A DNA stretch of 64,000 nucleotides from Clostridiales bacterium (GTDB lineage Bacteria > Bacillota > Clostridia > Lachnospirales > Lachnospiraceae): NCBI GenBank assembly GCA_003343625.1, contig QAKV01000036.1:1-64000 (forward strand), read 5' to 3'. Shown here piece by piece: positions 49,984 to 58,432 of this stretch. The stretch's first letter is position 1. The number at the start of each line of letters is the position of its first letter. The notes under the pieces are model-generated. The model was not told where the DNA came from. It was given only the letters and a program-made list of their open reading frames with translations, and searched no databases. A program made the translations under genes and the position numbers.

Positions 49984-50946
49984 TCAACGCTTCAGCCAGC
50001 CTTTCGGGAGGCGCTCAAGCGGTTCCGGAAGGTGCAGATGTTCCCCGATCCGGGCGAATTCCGCCTCCAGGTTTTCGTCGATCCTGCCGTCGGGACGCGG
50101 GGAGAGATTCAGCATGAAGTTCACGTTCATGGGGAAATACTCCTCCATCTTTTCTGCGGCCCACTCCGCCGTTTTCAGAGTTGCGGACGGATCGCCCTTC
50201 CGCCAAAACCAGGCGTCCGTCAGCTTGTTGCAGCTGACCCCGGGCCCGTAAAAAGTCCCGCTGACTTCCTGTCCGGCCGCGTTTTCGAAAAATACCACGT
50301 CCGTGCCCTTTATCCCGCTGTCGCAGCCGATGTTCATCAGCAGGCAGTCCGGCTGCAGCGATTTTACCAGGCTGTCGATCTCCTCGAAGGGGAGCATCTC
50401 ATAGGTAGGGCCTCCCCACATGGCGTTCCAGCCGTCCACGATCAGGAACGGGATTTTCCCGTAACGGGTCAGCAGTTCAGCGATCTGTCCCTTGATGATT
50501 TCCTTTTGCTTCTGCGTGCAGCTCTTCCTGCCGATCCCCTCCGTCAGGTCCAGAATCGAAAAATATAGCCCGGCTTCGATCCCTTCCCGCCGGAAAGCGT
50601 CGAGATATTGCGCCACCACATCCGTCCGGATCGAAGCGTTTTTCACGGAGTGCTCCGTATAGGCGGAAGGCCAGAGATCGAATCCCTCATGGTGTTTTGT
50701 GGTCAGCGCCGCAAAACGGCAGCCCGCGCTTTTGGCGGCACGGGCCCACTGGGCGCAGTCCAGATGCACGGGATTCCAGTCCTTTTCCGAAAAGGGGAAC
50801 CGTCTGGGCTGTCCCCCGTTTTCGCAATCATACTCCCAGTCCACCACGTCTCCTTCCGGAAACTGAACGGTGGCGCTGTTGAAGTGAATGAAAGTGCCAA
50901 ATCTCAAATCGATAAATTTTTTCTGATTTTCCTGCAATCTGTCCAT
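49984..50946 (-). CDS. Alpha-L-fucosidase-like glycoside hydrolase (GH29)
   Basis: A 320-aa protein containing essentially only the GH29 catalytic barrel. It has FGTFIHFNSATVQF at the N-terminus, ALTTKHHEGFDLWPS near residue 85 and the probable nucleophile Asp in PFLIVDGWNAMWG near residue 165. There is no signal peptide, so it acts in the cytosol on imported oligosaccharides, or on a substrate other than fucose as in some GH29 relatives. The start at 50946 follows GGGAG. It is 39 nt downstream of the GH38 gene in one operon and ends in a strong terminator. Confidence 0.82.
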   Translation of the reverse strand: MDRLQENQKKFIDLRFGTFIHFNSATVQFPEGDVVDWEYDCENGGQPRRFPFSEKDWNPVHLDCAQWARAAKSAGCRFAALTTKHHEGFDLWPSAYTEHSVKNASIRTDVVAQYLDAFRREGIEAGLYFSILDLTEGIGRKSCTQKQKEIIKGQIAELLTRYGKIPFLIVDGWNAMWGGPTYEMLPFEEIDSLVKSLQPDCLLMNIGCDSGIKGTDVVFFENAAGQEVSGTFYGPGVSCNKLTDAWFWRKGDPSATLKTAEWAAEKMEEYFPMNVNFMLNLSPRPDGRIDENLEAEFARIGEHLHLPEPLERLPKGWLKR

Positions 50947-50964
50947 AGCGATCTCCCTTCCCGA

Positions 50965-50981
50965 ACGGCACAAATAGCCGT
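50965..50981 (-). repeat. Partial core of the leader element, copy D
   Basis: ACGGCTATTTGTGCCGT on the minus strand matches the hairpin-2 entry of copies B and C over about 15 nt. It lies between the GH38 stop and the fucosidase ribosome-binding site. It forms a small hairpin, ACGGC/GCCGT. The rest of the element is absent, so it is either a remnant or a chance match. Confidence 0.45.
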
Positions 50982-50985
50982 CCTC

Positions 50986-53376
50986 TCATCCGTTGATAAA
51001 CGCGACCACGCTCATATCATTTTCTTCCAGCCGCATAAGATCCTGCTCCAGCGTCGTCCCTTCCGCCAGTTCCAGCGAATATTGAAATTCTCCAAATCCG
51101 GAAAGGTCCATCTTGAAGTTGGTTTCCCAGGTATTGTTCATGATCCAGCTATAGACTGGGCGACGGTTGTTTTCCGGCCGATTGTCGCACAATACGATGG
51201 GATGATGCCGCATTTCCCCCATATAAAGGAGCGGAGTATCCAGGGTATTGACCAGCACGCTCTGTCCGCTCTGACGATACAGCAGTCCCTGATCCGCAAT
51301 ATAGTATTCCATATTGCTGCCGGGCAGCTGATCCACTCCGGGCCGCATGGGCACGCCGCCGTTTCTGAGATAGATTTCCGCCTCCGGCAGATTCAGCGCA
51401 AGGGGCAGATAAACGCTCTCGATCTCTTCGCTCAGGCTTTTCGCAATCCGATACGTGAATTCGATCCTGGGGAGCCCTCTGTACAGTTTGATCAGCACGC
51501 TGCTGTGATGGGTTCCCTCCAGATCGAAGATCAGCTCGGTCCTGGTGAAGATGGGGCCATGATCCAGCACCTTCACTTCTCTCAGTTTCCCCTGAAACTG
51601 CTGCGCGTGCTGCCCCCGGATATTGCGCCCCAGCAGACGGCGTTCTTCGTAAACGCCCCTCCTGATTTCCGTCCGTTCGTAAACAGGGGTGAAAAATTTT
51701 GCCAGTCCATCCAGCAGCATTTCTGCCCCCGTCCGCTTATTGCAAAAGGAAGTGATCCCCTCTCCGATCCTCCAGCGGATGGAAAACCAGTCGTTTTCCA
51801 TTCCATACGGCAGCCTGTAGCTTTCCGGATCATACGCGTTTACGATATCCCGTACCCGCTCCGCTCCCACCCAGGCCGTTCGGGTGTAGAGGGTTTCTTC
51901 CCGCGCGGGCTGCTCTTCATAAAGGAACTCCTTTTCCTCCATGGGTTCAAACTCGGACAAAAAGCTGATCAACACGCCGCGGGGATGAGATGACAGCTGG
52001 GCCGGGATCACTTCTCCGGTTTTTAGATCCGTCACCTTTACCGCGGGCAGGCTGACGGTCTCCACATAGAATTCTACCGGAAAAATTCTCTTCTCCCTGC
52101 TGACGGAAACCGCTTTCACCTTTCCGGACAGATTATAATAGCGCAGAATATCCCCCAACAGATGGCACTGCCTGTTTTTGCGCAGCGCAGCCGCCTCGTG
52201 GGCTTTGGACGCGTAGGAAGTCTTTCGGATATCCAGGTTGGTGACCATGGTGTCATACGGGTTCGTGATTGTGGAAGAATGTCCCCAGGTATGTTCCGCG
52301 TAGAGCAGGACGTTCTCCTCCGTCCGGTTCACCAGCTCTTCATCGCGTTCCCCTGTCTTTTCCTCCAGCCGGTCGCAGATATGAGACAGGCGCAACGCCT
52401 CTTTATAATGCTTTACCGCCCAGGGCGTGCTGCCGGCGCCGTTGCCCCACCAGTCGTTGATGGCCCCCCGATACACCGGGGCGTCCGCCGTCTCCTCCCG
52501 GATCAGATCGAAGAGCTCCTGCAGCGTCACCATCTGCAGCCTGACCTCTTCCCCGTACCGGGCGTTGAATTCTTCGGCAACAGCCGCGATAGCAGGATTC
52601 ACCGGCGCGTTATCCGAAAAAACGCCGGAGACGCTGGTGATATAGAAGTCATACGGATAGCTGCTCTCCTCGTATTCCCTGATGCTGGCCGTCAGATTCC
52701 GGTAAAGGCGATGCATGGGCTCGTCGCTTCCGTTCTTTCCAAAATAATTTTCCGTCATGAAATTCACGTTTTTCGAAAAGACGATGCCCAGGGCATTGCC
52801 CAGGTTATAATGCTCGCCGTTCCATACCAACATCCGTTTTCCGTCCTCATTTTCCCAGAAGAACGGACGCTGGTTCTGATACAGCGGATACATCCCGTGA
52901 TGGGTATGGATGTTCATATAAAGAAATTCGATGCCGTTTCGAAGCATGGCGTCTCTGGCCCCCAGGGAAATGCCGTTGATATCCGCATGCATGGCGGTCT
53001 TCACGCAAATCCCTTCCCGCGCGAAAGCGCTTACGAATTCCGCAGTCTTATGCTCCAGCATCCCGCAATCCACCAGATCGTTGAAGTTCAGCCAGTTTGC
53101 AGAAATCCCGATAGCGCCCGCTTTCACCAGATCGAAAAAATCCCTCTTTTCTTCCGGCGATGCGATCTCCCAGAACCGCTCCACACAATAGGCTGTCTCG
53201 CAATTCCATTTCAAATTTTTCCAGGGGAGCCCCTCCGCTCTTCCCTTTCTGATCAGCTCCACCGCCGTACGGATATTCTGGGCCTGGCTGTAAATCACCC
53301 GCTCCTGAAGATCGGTATACCCCACATCCGTGTGGGAATGGTGCACGATGTAGACATTTCGAATCCGTTTTCCCAT
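50986..53376 (-). CDS. GH38-like alpha-mannosidase family protein
   Basis: A 796-aa protein whose N-terminal domain has the GH38 metal-binding HSHTDVGYT (His and Asp ligands) near residue 13. NCETAYCVERFW lies near residue 60, and the Asp of TAMHADINGI is the likely nucleophile position. The long C-terminal beta-rich part (about 430-790) fits the GH38 fold. No signal peptide. It probably cleaves alpha-mannosides or related substrates in the cytosol. It forms an operon with the GH29 gene and is divergent from an AraC regulator. No sugar transporter is linked. Confidence 0.82.
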   Translation of the reverse strand: MGKRIRNVYIVHHSHTDVGYTDLQERVIYSQAQNIRTAVELIRKGRAEGLPWKNLKWNCETAYCVERFWEIASPEEKRDFFDLVKAGAIGISANWLNFNDLVDCGMLEHKTAEFVSAFAREGICVKTAMHADINGISLGARDAMLRNGIEFLYMNIHTHHGMYPLYQNQRPFFWENEDGKRMLVWNGEHYNLGNALGIVFSKNVNFMTENYFGKNGSDEPMHRLYRNLTASIREYEESSYPYDFYITSVSGVFSDNAPVNPAIAAVAEEFNARYGEEVRLQMVTLQELFDLIREETADAPVYRGAINDWWGNGAGSTPWAVKHYKEALRLSHICDRLEEKTGERDEELVNRTEENVLLYAEHTWGHSSTITNPYDTMVTNLDIRKTSYASKAHEAAALRKNRQCHLLGDILRYYNLSGKVKAVSVSREKRIFPVEFYVETVSLPAVKVTDLKTGEVIPAQLSSHPRGVLISFLSEFEPMEEKEFLYEEQPAREETLYTRTAWVGAERVRDIVNAYDPESYRLPYGMENDWFSIRWRIGEGITSFCNKRTGAEMLLDGLAKFFTPVYERTEIRRGVYEERRLLGRNIRGQHAQQFQGKLREVKVLDHGPIFTRTELIFDLEGTHHSSVLIKLYRGLPRIEFTYRIAKSLSEEIESVYLPLALNLPEAEIYLRNGGVPMRPGVDQLPGSNMEYYIADQGLLYRQSGQSVLVNTLDTPLLYMGEMRHHPIVLCDNRPENNRRPVYSWIMNNTWETNFKMDLSGFGEFQYSLELAEGTTLEQDLMRLEENDMSVVAFING

Positions 53377-53414
53377 TTGCTCTTTCTCCTCACATGCATT
53401 CTTCGTTTTGTGCT

Positions 53415-53443
53415 ATAATACTTGCGGCGGTATCTTCCGCCTG
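53415..53443 (-). promoter_or_regulatory. Activator-dependent-looking promoter of the GH38-GH29 operon
   Basis: A -10 box TATTAT lies at 53415-53420 on the minus strand. The -35 position has no consensus but overlaps an inverted repeat GGCGG (53426-53430)/CCGCC (53437-53441), which could bind the divergent AraC protein. Confidence 0.4.
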
Positions 53444-53470
53444 CAAAAGATCCTGTCCCGATGGAGGCCA

Positions 53471-53610
53471 GTGTGAAAAATAAGCCTGATAGCTTATTTT
53501 TCACACGGCTATTTGTGCCGGAGCGTCACAAATAGCTATGATGGCATCAGAAAAATCGCATTTTCGATTTCTCTTCGCCCCGTCGCTGACGCTCCTGAAT
53601 GGAGATTTTT
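53471..53610 (+). repeat. Interspersed leader element, copy C
   Basis: The longest copy. Hairpin 1 is a perfect 15-bp stem, GTGTGAAAAATAAGC (from 53471) / GCTTATTTTTCACAC (to 53506). Hairpin 2 is GCTATTTGTG / CACAAATAGC, perfect over 10 bp. An extra hairpin of about 30 nt (AAATCG/CGATTT) is inserted before the shared CCCCGTCGCTGACGCTCC block. The element ends with GGAGA as the ribosome-binding site of the AraC gene (ATG 53611). Confidence 0.8.
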
Positions 53611-54444
53611 ATGACCGACTCTCTGCTTCTGCAAACCCGGCTTCGGGAAATCACCGTCAATCTGGAACGGGCCCATCTGCTCTGTTGCGATGCGTCCTGG
53701 GGCTGCGACAGGTTCGTGGCTCCCTACAGCAGCATCGGACTGATTCTGGAAGGGGAAGGCACTATGCGCGCCGACGGCATGGAAATTCATCCGTCCAGAG
53801 GGCAGCTGTACCTGTTGCCTGCAAAAACCACCCAGTCCTTTTTCACGGACGCCGATCATCCTTACCGGAAATACTACTGCCACTTCGAGGCCTGCTGTCA
53901 GGGCAGCGAGCTGTTCGATCTGCTGCGCCTGCCTCTCTGCGTGGATGCGGCGGATTTTTCCACCGCTGTCTCGCTGTTTCAACGGATGATATCGGCCAGC
54001 AGCGAACAGGATCCGCTCTCCTGCATCAAATCCGGTCAATCCGTCCTGGATCTGCTGGTCTATTATATGGAATGCTGTCCTCCGGGAAGCATCCGGCTGT
54101 CCCACAGCGACGTCGATTCCCCCTTAAGCCGGGCCGCCCGATTCGCCGAAAACAGCCTGGATCAGTCCGTCACCGTAGCGAAAATGGCCGAGATCGCCGG
54201 GTATCATCCCGCCCACTTCACCAAGCTGTTCCAGCAGCGGATGGGGATTTCACCCGTGCAATTCCTCATTCACAAAAAGACGGAAGCCGCCATCGAACAG
54301 CTGACGGCCACTTCTCTGCCCATCTCTTCCATCGCGGAATCCCTGGGATTCGGGAGTCAGTTTTATTTCAGCAATTTCTTCAAAAAGCAGACCGGCATGA
54401 CCCCTTCGGAATATCGCAAAGCGTTCTCACGTCCGCACGCCTGA
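53611..54444 (+). CDS. AraC-family regulator of the glycosidase operon
   Basis: A 277-aa regulator: an N-terminal cupin-like sugar-sensing domain (about 30-110, GLILEGEGTMRADG and LYLLPAKT) and a C-terminal double helix-turn-helix (about 175-272, ARFAENSLDQSVTVAKMAEIAGYH and the signature ESLGFGSQFYFSNFFKKQTG). It starts at ATG 53611 behind leader element C. Divergence from the GH38-GH29 operon makes it the likely activator of those genes. Confidence 0.9.
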   Translation: MTDSLLLQTRLREITVNLERAHLLCCDASWGCDRFVAPYSSIGLILEGEGTMRADGMEIHPSRGQLYLLPAKTTQSFFTDADHPYRKYYCHFEACCQGSELFDLLRLPLCVDAADFSTAVSLFQRMISASSEQDPLSCIKSGQSVLDLLVYYMECCPPGSIRLSHSDVDSPLSRAARFAENSLDQSVTVAKMAEIAGYHPAHFTKLFQQRMGISPVQFLIHKKTEAAIEQLTATSLPISSIAESLGFGSQFYFSNFFKKQTGMTPSEYRKAFSRPHA

Positions 54445-54562
54445 CCGGTTCCATCCAGCACAGTGTAGCACCCCCTTTTCCGGATGAACATGCGATTTTC
54501 TGGCCGGAATATATGTTTTTTTCACATGCAGGCACGGCCGCCGCCCGCCGGGTGCACACCAC

Positions 54563-54594
54563 AAAAAGGGGCTCCGCATCGAGCGGACGCCCCC
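54563..54594 (-). terminator. Terminator after the DUF1934 gene
   Basis: On the minus strand GGGGC-G-TCCGC pairs with GCGGA-GCCCC around TCGAT (one bulged G), followed by TTTTTG. It may also end the convergent araC transcript. Confidence 0.7.
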
Positions 54595-54612
54595 CTCTTT
54601 TCCTTCATTTGA

Positions 54613-55098
54613 TCAGGAACCGATCCATTCCTCCGATTCCCCTTTCTCCTCATCGAAAAAGTCAAACCGTTCCCCGCCCTTTTCCCTGACCTCGATCTGA
54701 ATGCGGCAATCCGCCACATACTGATAATTGGCTTCCAGGGCATAGTCTACCTCTATGCTCAACCCGCTTTCCGATACCTGACATTCGACCCGATCCGTAT
54801 CCAGGCCGATGGTCATGACCCCATAGGGCGTCTGGTACCGGGTGAGCGTTTTTTTCCCCTGCGCGAAGTTCATCTGCACATTCATAGGCCCTCTCCTGGT
54901 CAGCGTCAGCTCCCTGCCCCTGATACGGATCACGCTTTTCACCGGTTCCCGGAAATCCTCCAGATATTCGTCGTAGAGCAGGAAATGGCTGCCGCTGCGG
55001 AAAAAATATTGCCCCTGCTGTACGGTTTCGATATCGTCATCCATCCCGTCCTCCAGAAACTGCAGGCCGCAAATTGAGATCATCACATCTCTTGTCAT
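54613..55098 (-). CDS. DUF1934 domain protein
   Basis: A 161-aa beta-barrel (lipocalin-like) protein of family DUF1934, recognisable from VMISICGLQ at the N-terminus, the GQYFFRSGSHFLLYDEY segment and TPYGVMTIGLDTDRVE. Such genes commonly sit next to murI or argS in Firmicutes; the function is unknown. It starts 5 nt from the murI stop with GAGGAA upstream, so it is co-translated with murI. The C-terminal 20 residues are acidic. Confidence 0.85.
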   Translation of the reverse strand: MTRDVMISICGLQFLEDGMDDDIETVQQGQYFFRSGSHFLLYDEYLEDFREPVKSVIRIRGRELTLTRRGPMNVQMNFAQGKKTLTRYQTPYGVMTIGLDTDRVECQVSESGLSIEVDYALEANYQYVADCRIQIEVREKGGERFDFFDEEKGESEEWIGS

Positions 55099-55102
55099 CT
55101 TT

Positions 55103-55936
55103 TCAATATTCCTCTATATGTATCACTTTCGCGCTCAGCACTCCGTATTTCATGATGGAGTTGGCGATGTGGATGAACTTTTCCGCCGCGTCGCTGACGA
55201 AGAAGCGGTACTGGTTCGTCCCGAGGCCGGGCGCTACCGGGTTGTACAGTTCCTTTTCCATCAGGAGTTCCTTCAATTCCCGCGCCGTCTCGTAGGCAGG
55301 ATTGACCAACCTGACGCCTTCCCCCATAATCCGTCCCACGGTGGAGCGGATCAGCGGATAATGGGTGCATCCCAGGACCAGCGTATCGATACCGCTGTCG
55401 ATCAGGCCATTCAGGTAGCGCATGGCGATTTCATCGGTCACCGGATCCTGCCAGAGCCCCTCTTCCACCAACGGGACGAAGAGGGGACAGGCTTTTCCGA
55501 TCACTTCGGCGTCCGGCCGGATTTTGCGGATATATTCGGTATAAATGCCGCTGCCGATCGTTCCCTCCGTCCCGATCACGCCGATTTTTCCATTTTTCGT
55601 CTCATCCGCCGCTACCTTTGCGCCGGGTTTGATCACCCCGATCACCGGGATCTCGATTTCCTTTTCCAGCTCATCCAGGGCGTAGGCGCTGGCCGTATTG
55701 CAGGCCACCACGATGGCTTTCACCTGCATCGTCTGCAAGAACCGGACGATCTGTCTGGAATAGCGGATCACGGTTTCTTTCGACTTGCTCCCGTAAGGCG
55801 TCCGGGCCGTATCCCCGAAGTAGACCATCTTCTCATTGGGGATCTGCCGCATGATTTCCCTGGCCACTGTCAGGCCGCCCACCCCCGAGTCGAAGACTCC
55901 GATGGGCATCTGACGATTCATTTCCACTTTGTTCAT
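55103..55936 (-). CDS. murI: Glutamate racemase
   Basis: Interconverts L- and D-glutamate for peptidoglycan synthesis. The 277-aa enzyme has GVFDSGVGGLTVAREI, the first catalytic Cys in VVACNTASAYA near residue 83 and the second in LVLGCTHYPLIR near residue 194. The ATG at 55936 has AAAGGAAA upstream. A small membrane-protein gene overlaps its 5' end. Confidence 0.95.
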   Translation of the reverse strand: MNKVEMNRQMPIGVFDSGVGGLTVAREIMRQIPNEKMVYFGDTARTPYGSKSKETVIRYSRQIVRFLQTMQVKAIVVACNTASAYALDELEKEIEIPVIGVIKPGAKVAADETKNGKIGVIGTEGTIGSGIYTEYIRKIRPDAEVIGKACPLFVPLVEEGLWQDPVTDEIAMRYLNGLIDSGIDTLVLGCTHYPLIRSTVGRIMGEGVRLVNPAYETARELKELLMEKELYNPVAPGLGTNQYRFFVSDAAEKFIHIANSIMKYGVLSAKVIHIEEY

Positions 55937-56216
55937 AGGTTTCCTTTTCTCCAAACCATTCTTCTATTTCATCCGGCAGCGCGAACCGGATTTCGATTTC
56001 TCCGGGCTCTGCAGTCAGAAGTTCTGCATAATCTTTCAGGCTGTCCCCCTCCGGACACAAACTTCCATCTTCCGCCGGCACTGCCCGGTAAGTATCCCGG
56101 GTCAGGGCGAACTGGGGATACAGAAGTCCCCAGAACATCAGGACGGCGAGGAAAACCGCTCCCGATCCGTTCTTTCCGCCCGTTCTTCGTTCCCGTCTTT
56201 TTTGCATCAGCCACAC
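55833..56216 (-). CDS. Hypothetical small single-pass membrane protein
   Basis: A 127-aa frame starting at GTG with GGAGAGGA upstream: a very basic N-terminus (QKRRERRTGG), one hydrophobic helix (about 20-36, AVFLAVLMFWGLLYP) and an acidic outer part. The last 35 residues overlap murI by 104 nt and look non-conserved, so the true end is uncertain. It fills the otherwise empty space between gntR and murI. No family recognised. Confidence 0.5.
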   Translation of the reverse strand: MWLMQKRRERRTGGKNGSGAVFLAVLMFWGLLYPQFALTRDTYRAVPAEDGSLCPEGDSLKDYAELLTAEPGEIEIRFALPDEIEEWFGEKETYEQSGNESSDAHRSLRLGGGRPDSGQGNHAADPQ

Positions 56217-56275
56217 ATCCTCTCCCTGTTTTCTCTCAGAAAAAGCATGGCCCCTGCGGCTGGTTTCTATACATT

Positions 56276-56956
56276 CTATTTCTTCTTCCGGTCGGAAATC
56301 ATCTGGATCACCGTTTTTTCCTGGTTGTCGATATGTGCCTTGATGGTTCTGGCTCCCGTTTCGGGATCCTTGTCCCGGATGGACTCATAAATAGTGCGGT
56401 GTTCCCGGATCAGCCGTTCGTAACTGCCCTCGTCCTTGACGTATTCCAGCCGGTAACGATACATCTGCTGGGACAGATTGCTGACCATCTGCATCAATCT
56501 GGTGTTTCCGCTGGCCACGAGGATAATATCGTGCAAGGCCACATCCGCCCTGGCCATCTGGTTTGCATCTCCTCTCTTCGTCTCCCGTTCGAAGGCATCG
56601 CAGGCTTCTCTCAGCTGCTCCAGCTGCTGGGGAGTGATCCGCTCGCAGGCCAGCTCCACGGCCAACGCATCCAGCGCCCGCCGGACCTCCAGCACATCCC
56701 GCAGGCTCTTTTCCGTGATCTGAGCCACTTCCGCCCCCCGCCTGGGGATCATGGTCACCAAACCCTCCAGCTCCAGCTTGCGAATCGCCTCCCGGATGGG
56801 CGTTCTGGAAACGCCCAGTTTATCCGCCAGATGAATCTCCATCAGCCGCTCCCCGGGCTTTAGCTCCCCTGTCAGAATGCTCTGGCGCAGGGTATTGAAT
56901 ACCACATCCCGCAAAGGCAGGTATTCATAATCCTTCTCTTTCCCAAATTCATTCAT
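56276..56956 (-). CDS. GntR-family regulator (FCD/FadR type)
   Basis: A 226-aa regulator with an N-terminal winged helix (LKPGERLMEIHLADKLGVSRTPIREAIRKLE, in parts) and a C-terminal all-helical FCD domain with probable metal-binding His and Asp residues (DVALHDIILVASGN, late REHRTIYESI and AHIDNQ). It starts at 56956 behind GGGAGAG. It lies 36 nt downstream of ispE, probably in one transcript. Effector unknown, likely a small organic acid. Confidence 0.9.
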   Translation of the reverse strand: MNEFGKEKDYEYLPLRDVVFNTLRQSILTGELKPGERLMEIHLADKLGVSRTPIREAIRKLELEGLVTMIPRRGAEVAQITEKSLRDVLEVRRALDALAVELACERITPQQLEQLREACDAFERETKRGDANQMARADVALHDIILVASGNTRLMQMVSNLSQQMYRYRLEYVKDEGSYERLIREHRTIYESIRDKDPETGARTIKAHIDNQEKTVIQMISDRKKK

Positions 56957-56992
56957 GCTTCTCTCCCGTTTTCCCCGGCCGGATCTCATCCT

Positions 56993-57856
56993 TCATTCCG
57001 CAAATCCGGTCAGAAACACCTGTCCTGCCAGCCCCCGCGCTTTCAGATCCCCGAAAGCCCTTCTGGCGGTTTCCTCCTCCTCATAAATTCCAAATACCGT
57101 AGGACCGCTGCCGCTCATCAGCGCATTGAGCGCTCCTCGCTCCTTTAAGAATGCCTTGATCTCCTCTACCACAGGATACCGCGTGATCGTCACCGTTTCC
57201 AGCACATTTTCCATCCTGGCCGCGATTCCCTTCAAATCCCCTTCCCGAATGCAGCGCACCATGCCGTCGATATCAGGATGTTCCTTCAGGGTATCCGCAT
57301 GCAGGTTTCCATAGACGAAAGCCGTGGAAACGTCGATATCCGGTTTTGCGATGACGAGGAAGGCCGCCGGCGGCTTTGGCAGAGGGGTCAGCCGTTCCCC
57401 GATCCCTTCCGCCAAAGCCGTCCCGCCCATCAGGCAGTAGGGAACATCCGCGCCGATCTTCACGCCCAGGTTCTGCTTCTCTTCCAGGGAAAGCCCCAGG
57501 GAAAAGAGCCGATCCATCCCGTGGATGGCAGCCGCCGCATCCGCGCTGCCCCCGGCCATTCCGGCCGCCATGGGGATCCGCTTCTTCAGCGCTGCGGCCA
57601 CTCCCTCCCGGATCCCGAAGATATCCTTCATGAGTTTGATCGCTTTATAGATCAGGTTGTTCTCGTCTCCCGGAAGTTCTTCTTTGTCCGTCGAAACGAG
57701 GATGCGGTCTTCCTCCAGCTTCCGGAATGACAGGACATCGCAGATATCCACCGTCTGCATTACCATCTTCACCTCGTGATACCCGTCTTCCCGGCGGCGC
57801 AGCACATCCAGGCCGAGGTTGATCTTCGCCCTGGCTTCCAGTCTGATTTCGTCCAT
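56993..57856 (-). CDS. ispE: 4-diphosphocytidyl-2-C-methyl-D-erythritol kinase
   Basis: Fourth step of the non-mevalonate isoprenoid pathway. The 287-aa GHMP kinase starts MDEIRLEARAKINLGLDV, has the glycine-rich ATP loop PMAAGMAGGSADAAA near residue 95 and the late ALMSGSGPTVFGIY motif. AAAGGAG lies 7 nt before the ATG. It is followed by the GntR regulator gene. Confidence 0.95.
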   Translation of the reverse strand: MDEIRLEARAKINLGLDVLRRREDGYHEVKMVMQTVDICDVLSFRKLEEDRILVSTDKEELPGDENNLIYKAIKLMKDIFGIREGVAAALKKRIPMAAGMAGGSADAAAAIHGMDRLFSLGLSLEEKQNLGVKIGADVPYCLMGGTALAEGIGERLTPLPKPPAAFLVIAKPDIDVSTAFVYGNLHADTLKEHPDIDGMVRCIREGDLKGIAARMENVLETVTITRYPVVEEIKAFLKERGALNALMSGSGPTVFGIYEEEETARRAFGDLKARGLAGQVFLTGFAE

Positions 57857-57933
57857 TTCTCCGCTCCTTTTGTACTTTGTATACACTGATTGTACTTAAT
57901 TTTATACAATCCGGCAGGGTTTGTCAATGCAGC

Positions 57934-57991
57934 TCAGAACAAGAGGAGGCCATCTCTGAAATACTCAGCTCATAGCCTCCTCTTGTTCTGA
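57934..57991. repeat. Perfect 17-bp inverted repeat
   Basis: TCAGAACAAGAGGAGGC (57934-57950) and its exact complement (57975-57991) are separated by 24 nt. No T-run follows on either strand, so it is not a standard terminator. It sits upstream of ispE and at the truncated end of a glycosidase remnant, as if part of the event that cut the gene. Confidence 0.65.
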
Positions 57992-58350
57992 ATTCTCTTT
58001 CTTTCCGGATGGTCAGATGCCGGTCTCCCGATACCATACTGCCGCTTCATATGGTTGAGCCGCACGACCCCGTCTTTCTCTTCCGCAGGCTCGGGGTAAT
58101 TTCCAATCACCTGCGAGAATCCGTCCAGACAGGGAGCTCCTTTCCATTCGCAGTCCCTGCCGTAGAAGTTCGCCGCCACGATCAGCTCCTGATCCCCATA
58201 AGTCCTGCGATAGGCGAAGACGGAGGGGTGTTTTGGATCCAGCGGACGAACGTCGCCGCAGGCGATTACGTCCAGCTCCTTGCGCAGGGCGATCAGCTAC
58301 TTTCGGTTCCAGGACGTGGCCACCAGACGCAGGATTTCCGCCTCCCTGGG
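57970..58350 (-). pseudogene. Remnant of a GH13 alpha-glucosidase (C-terminal part)
   Basis: On the minus strand LIALRKELDVIACGDVRP and QELIVAANFYGRDCEWKG are the hallmark C-terminal beta-domain of oligo-1,6-/alpha-glucosidases. A TAG at 58297-58299 interrupts the frame just before LIALRKEL, and upstream sequence does not continue the barrel domain. No intact gene is possible. About 140 nt between this fragment and sipL hold nothing else I can name. Confidence 0.7.
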
Positions 58351-58432
58351 GATCGCGGAATAAAAGAGCACAAAAAGGGGGTGCGCACAGGCTGCCGACA
58401 GCTCAGCAGTATGCAGCATCCCCTTGCGATTT

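Noticed and set aside
53471..53506. Hairpin 1 of the leader element as a plain terminator
   Set aside because: The stem is A/T-rich and is followed by CACAC or GCACG rather than a T-run, and the same structure sits in front of start codons in three places.
37684..53610. The leader repeat as a classical MITE or insertion sequence
   Set aside because: No terminal inverted repeats spanning the whole unit, no target-site duplication, and all copies end at a start codon.
55118..56863. 581-aa plus-strand frame across murI and gntR
   Set aside because: Spans two well-supported genes on the opposite strand and has His/Arg/Pro-rich shadow composition.
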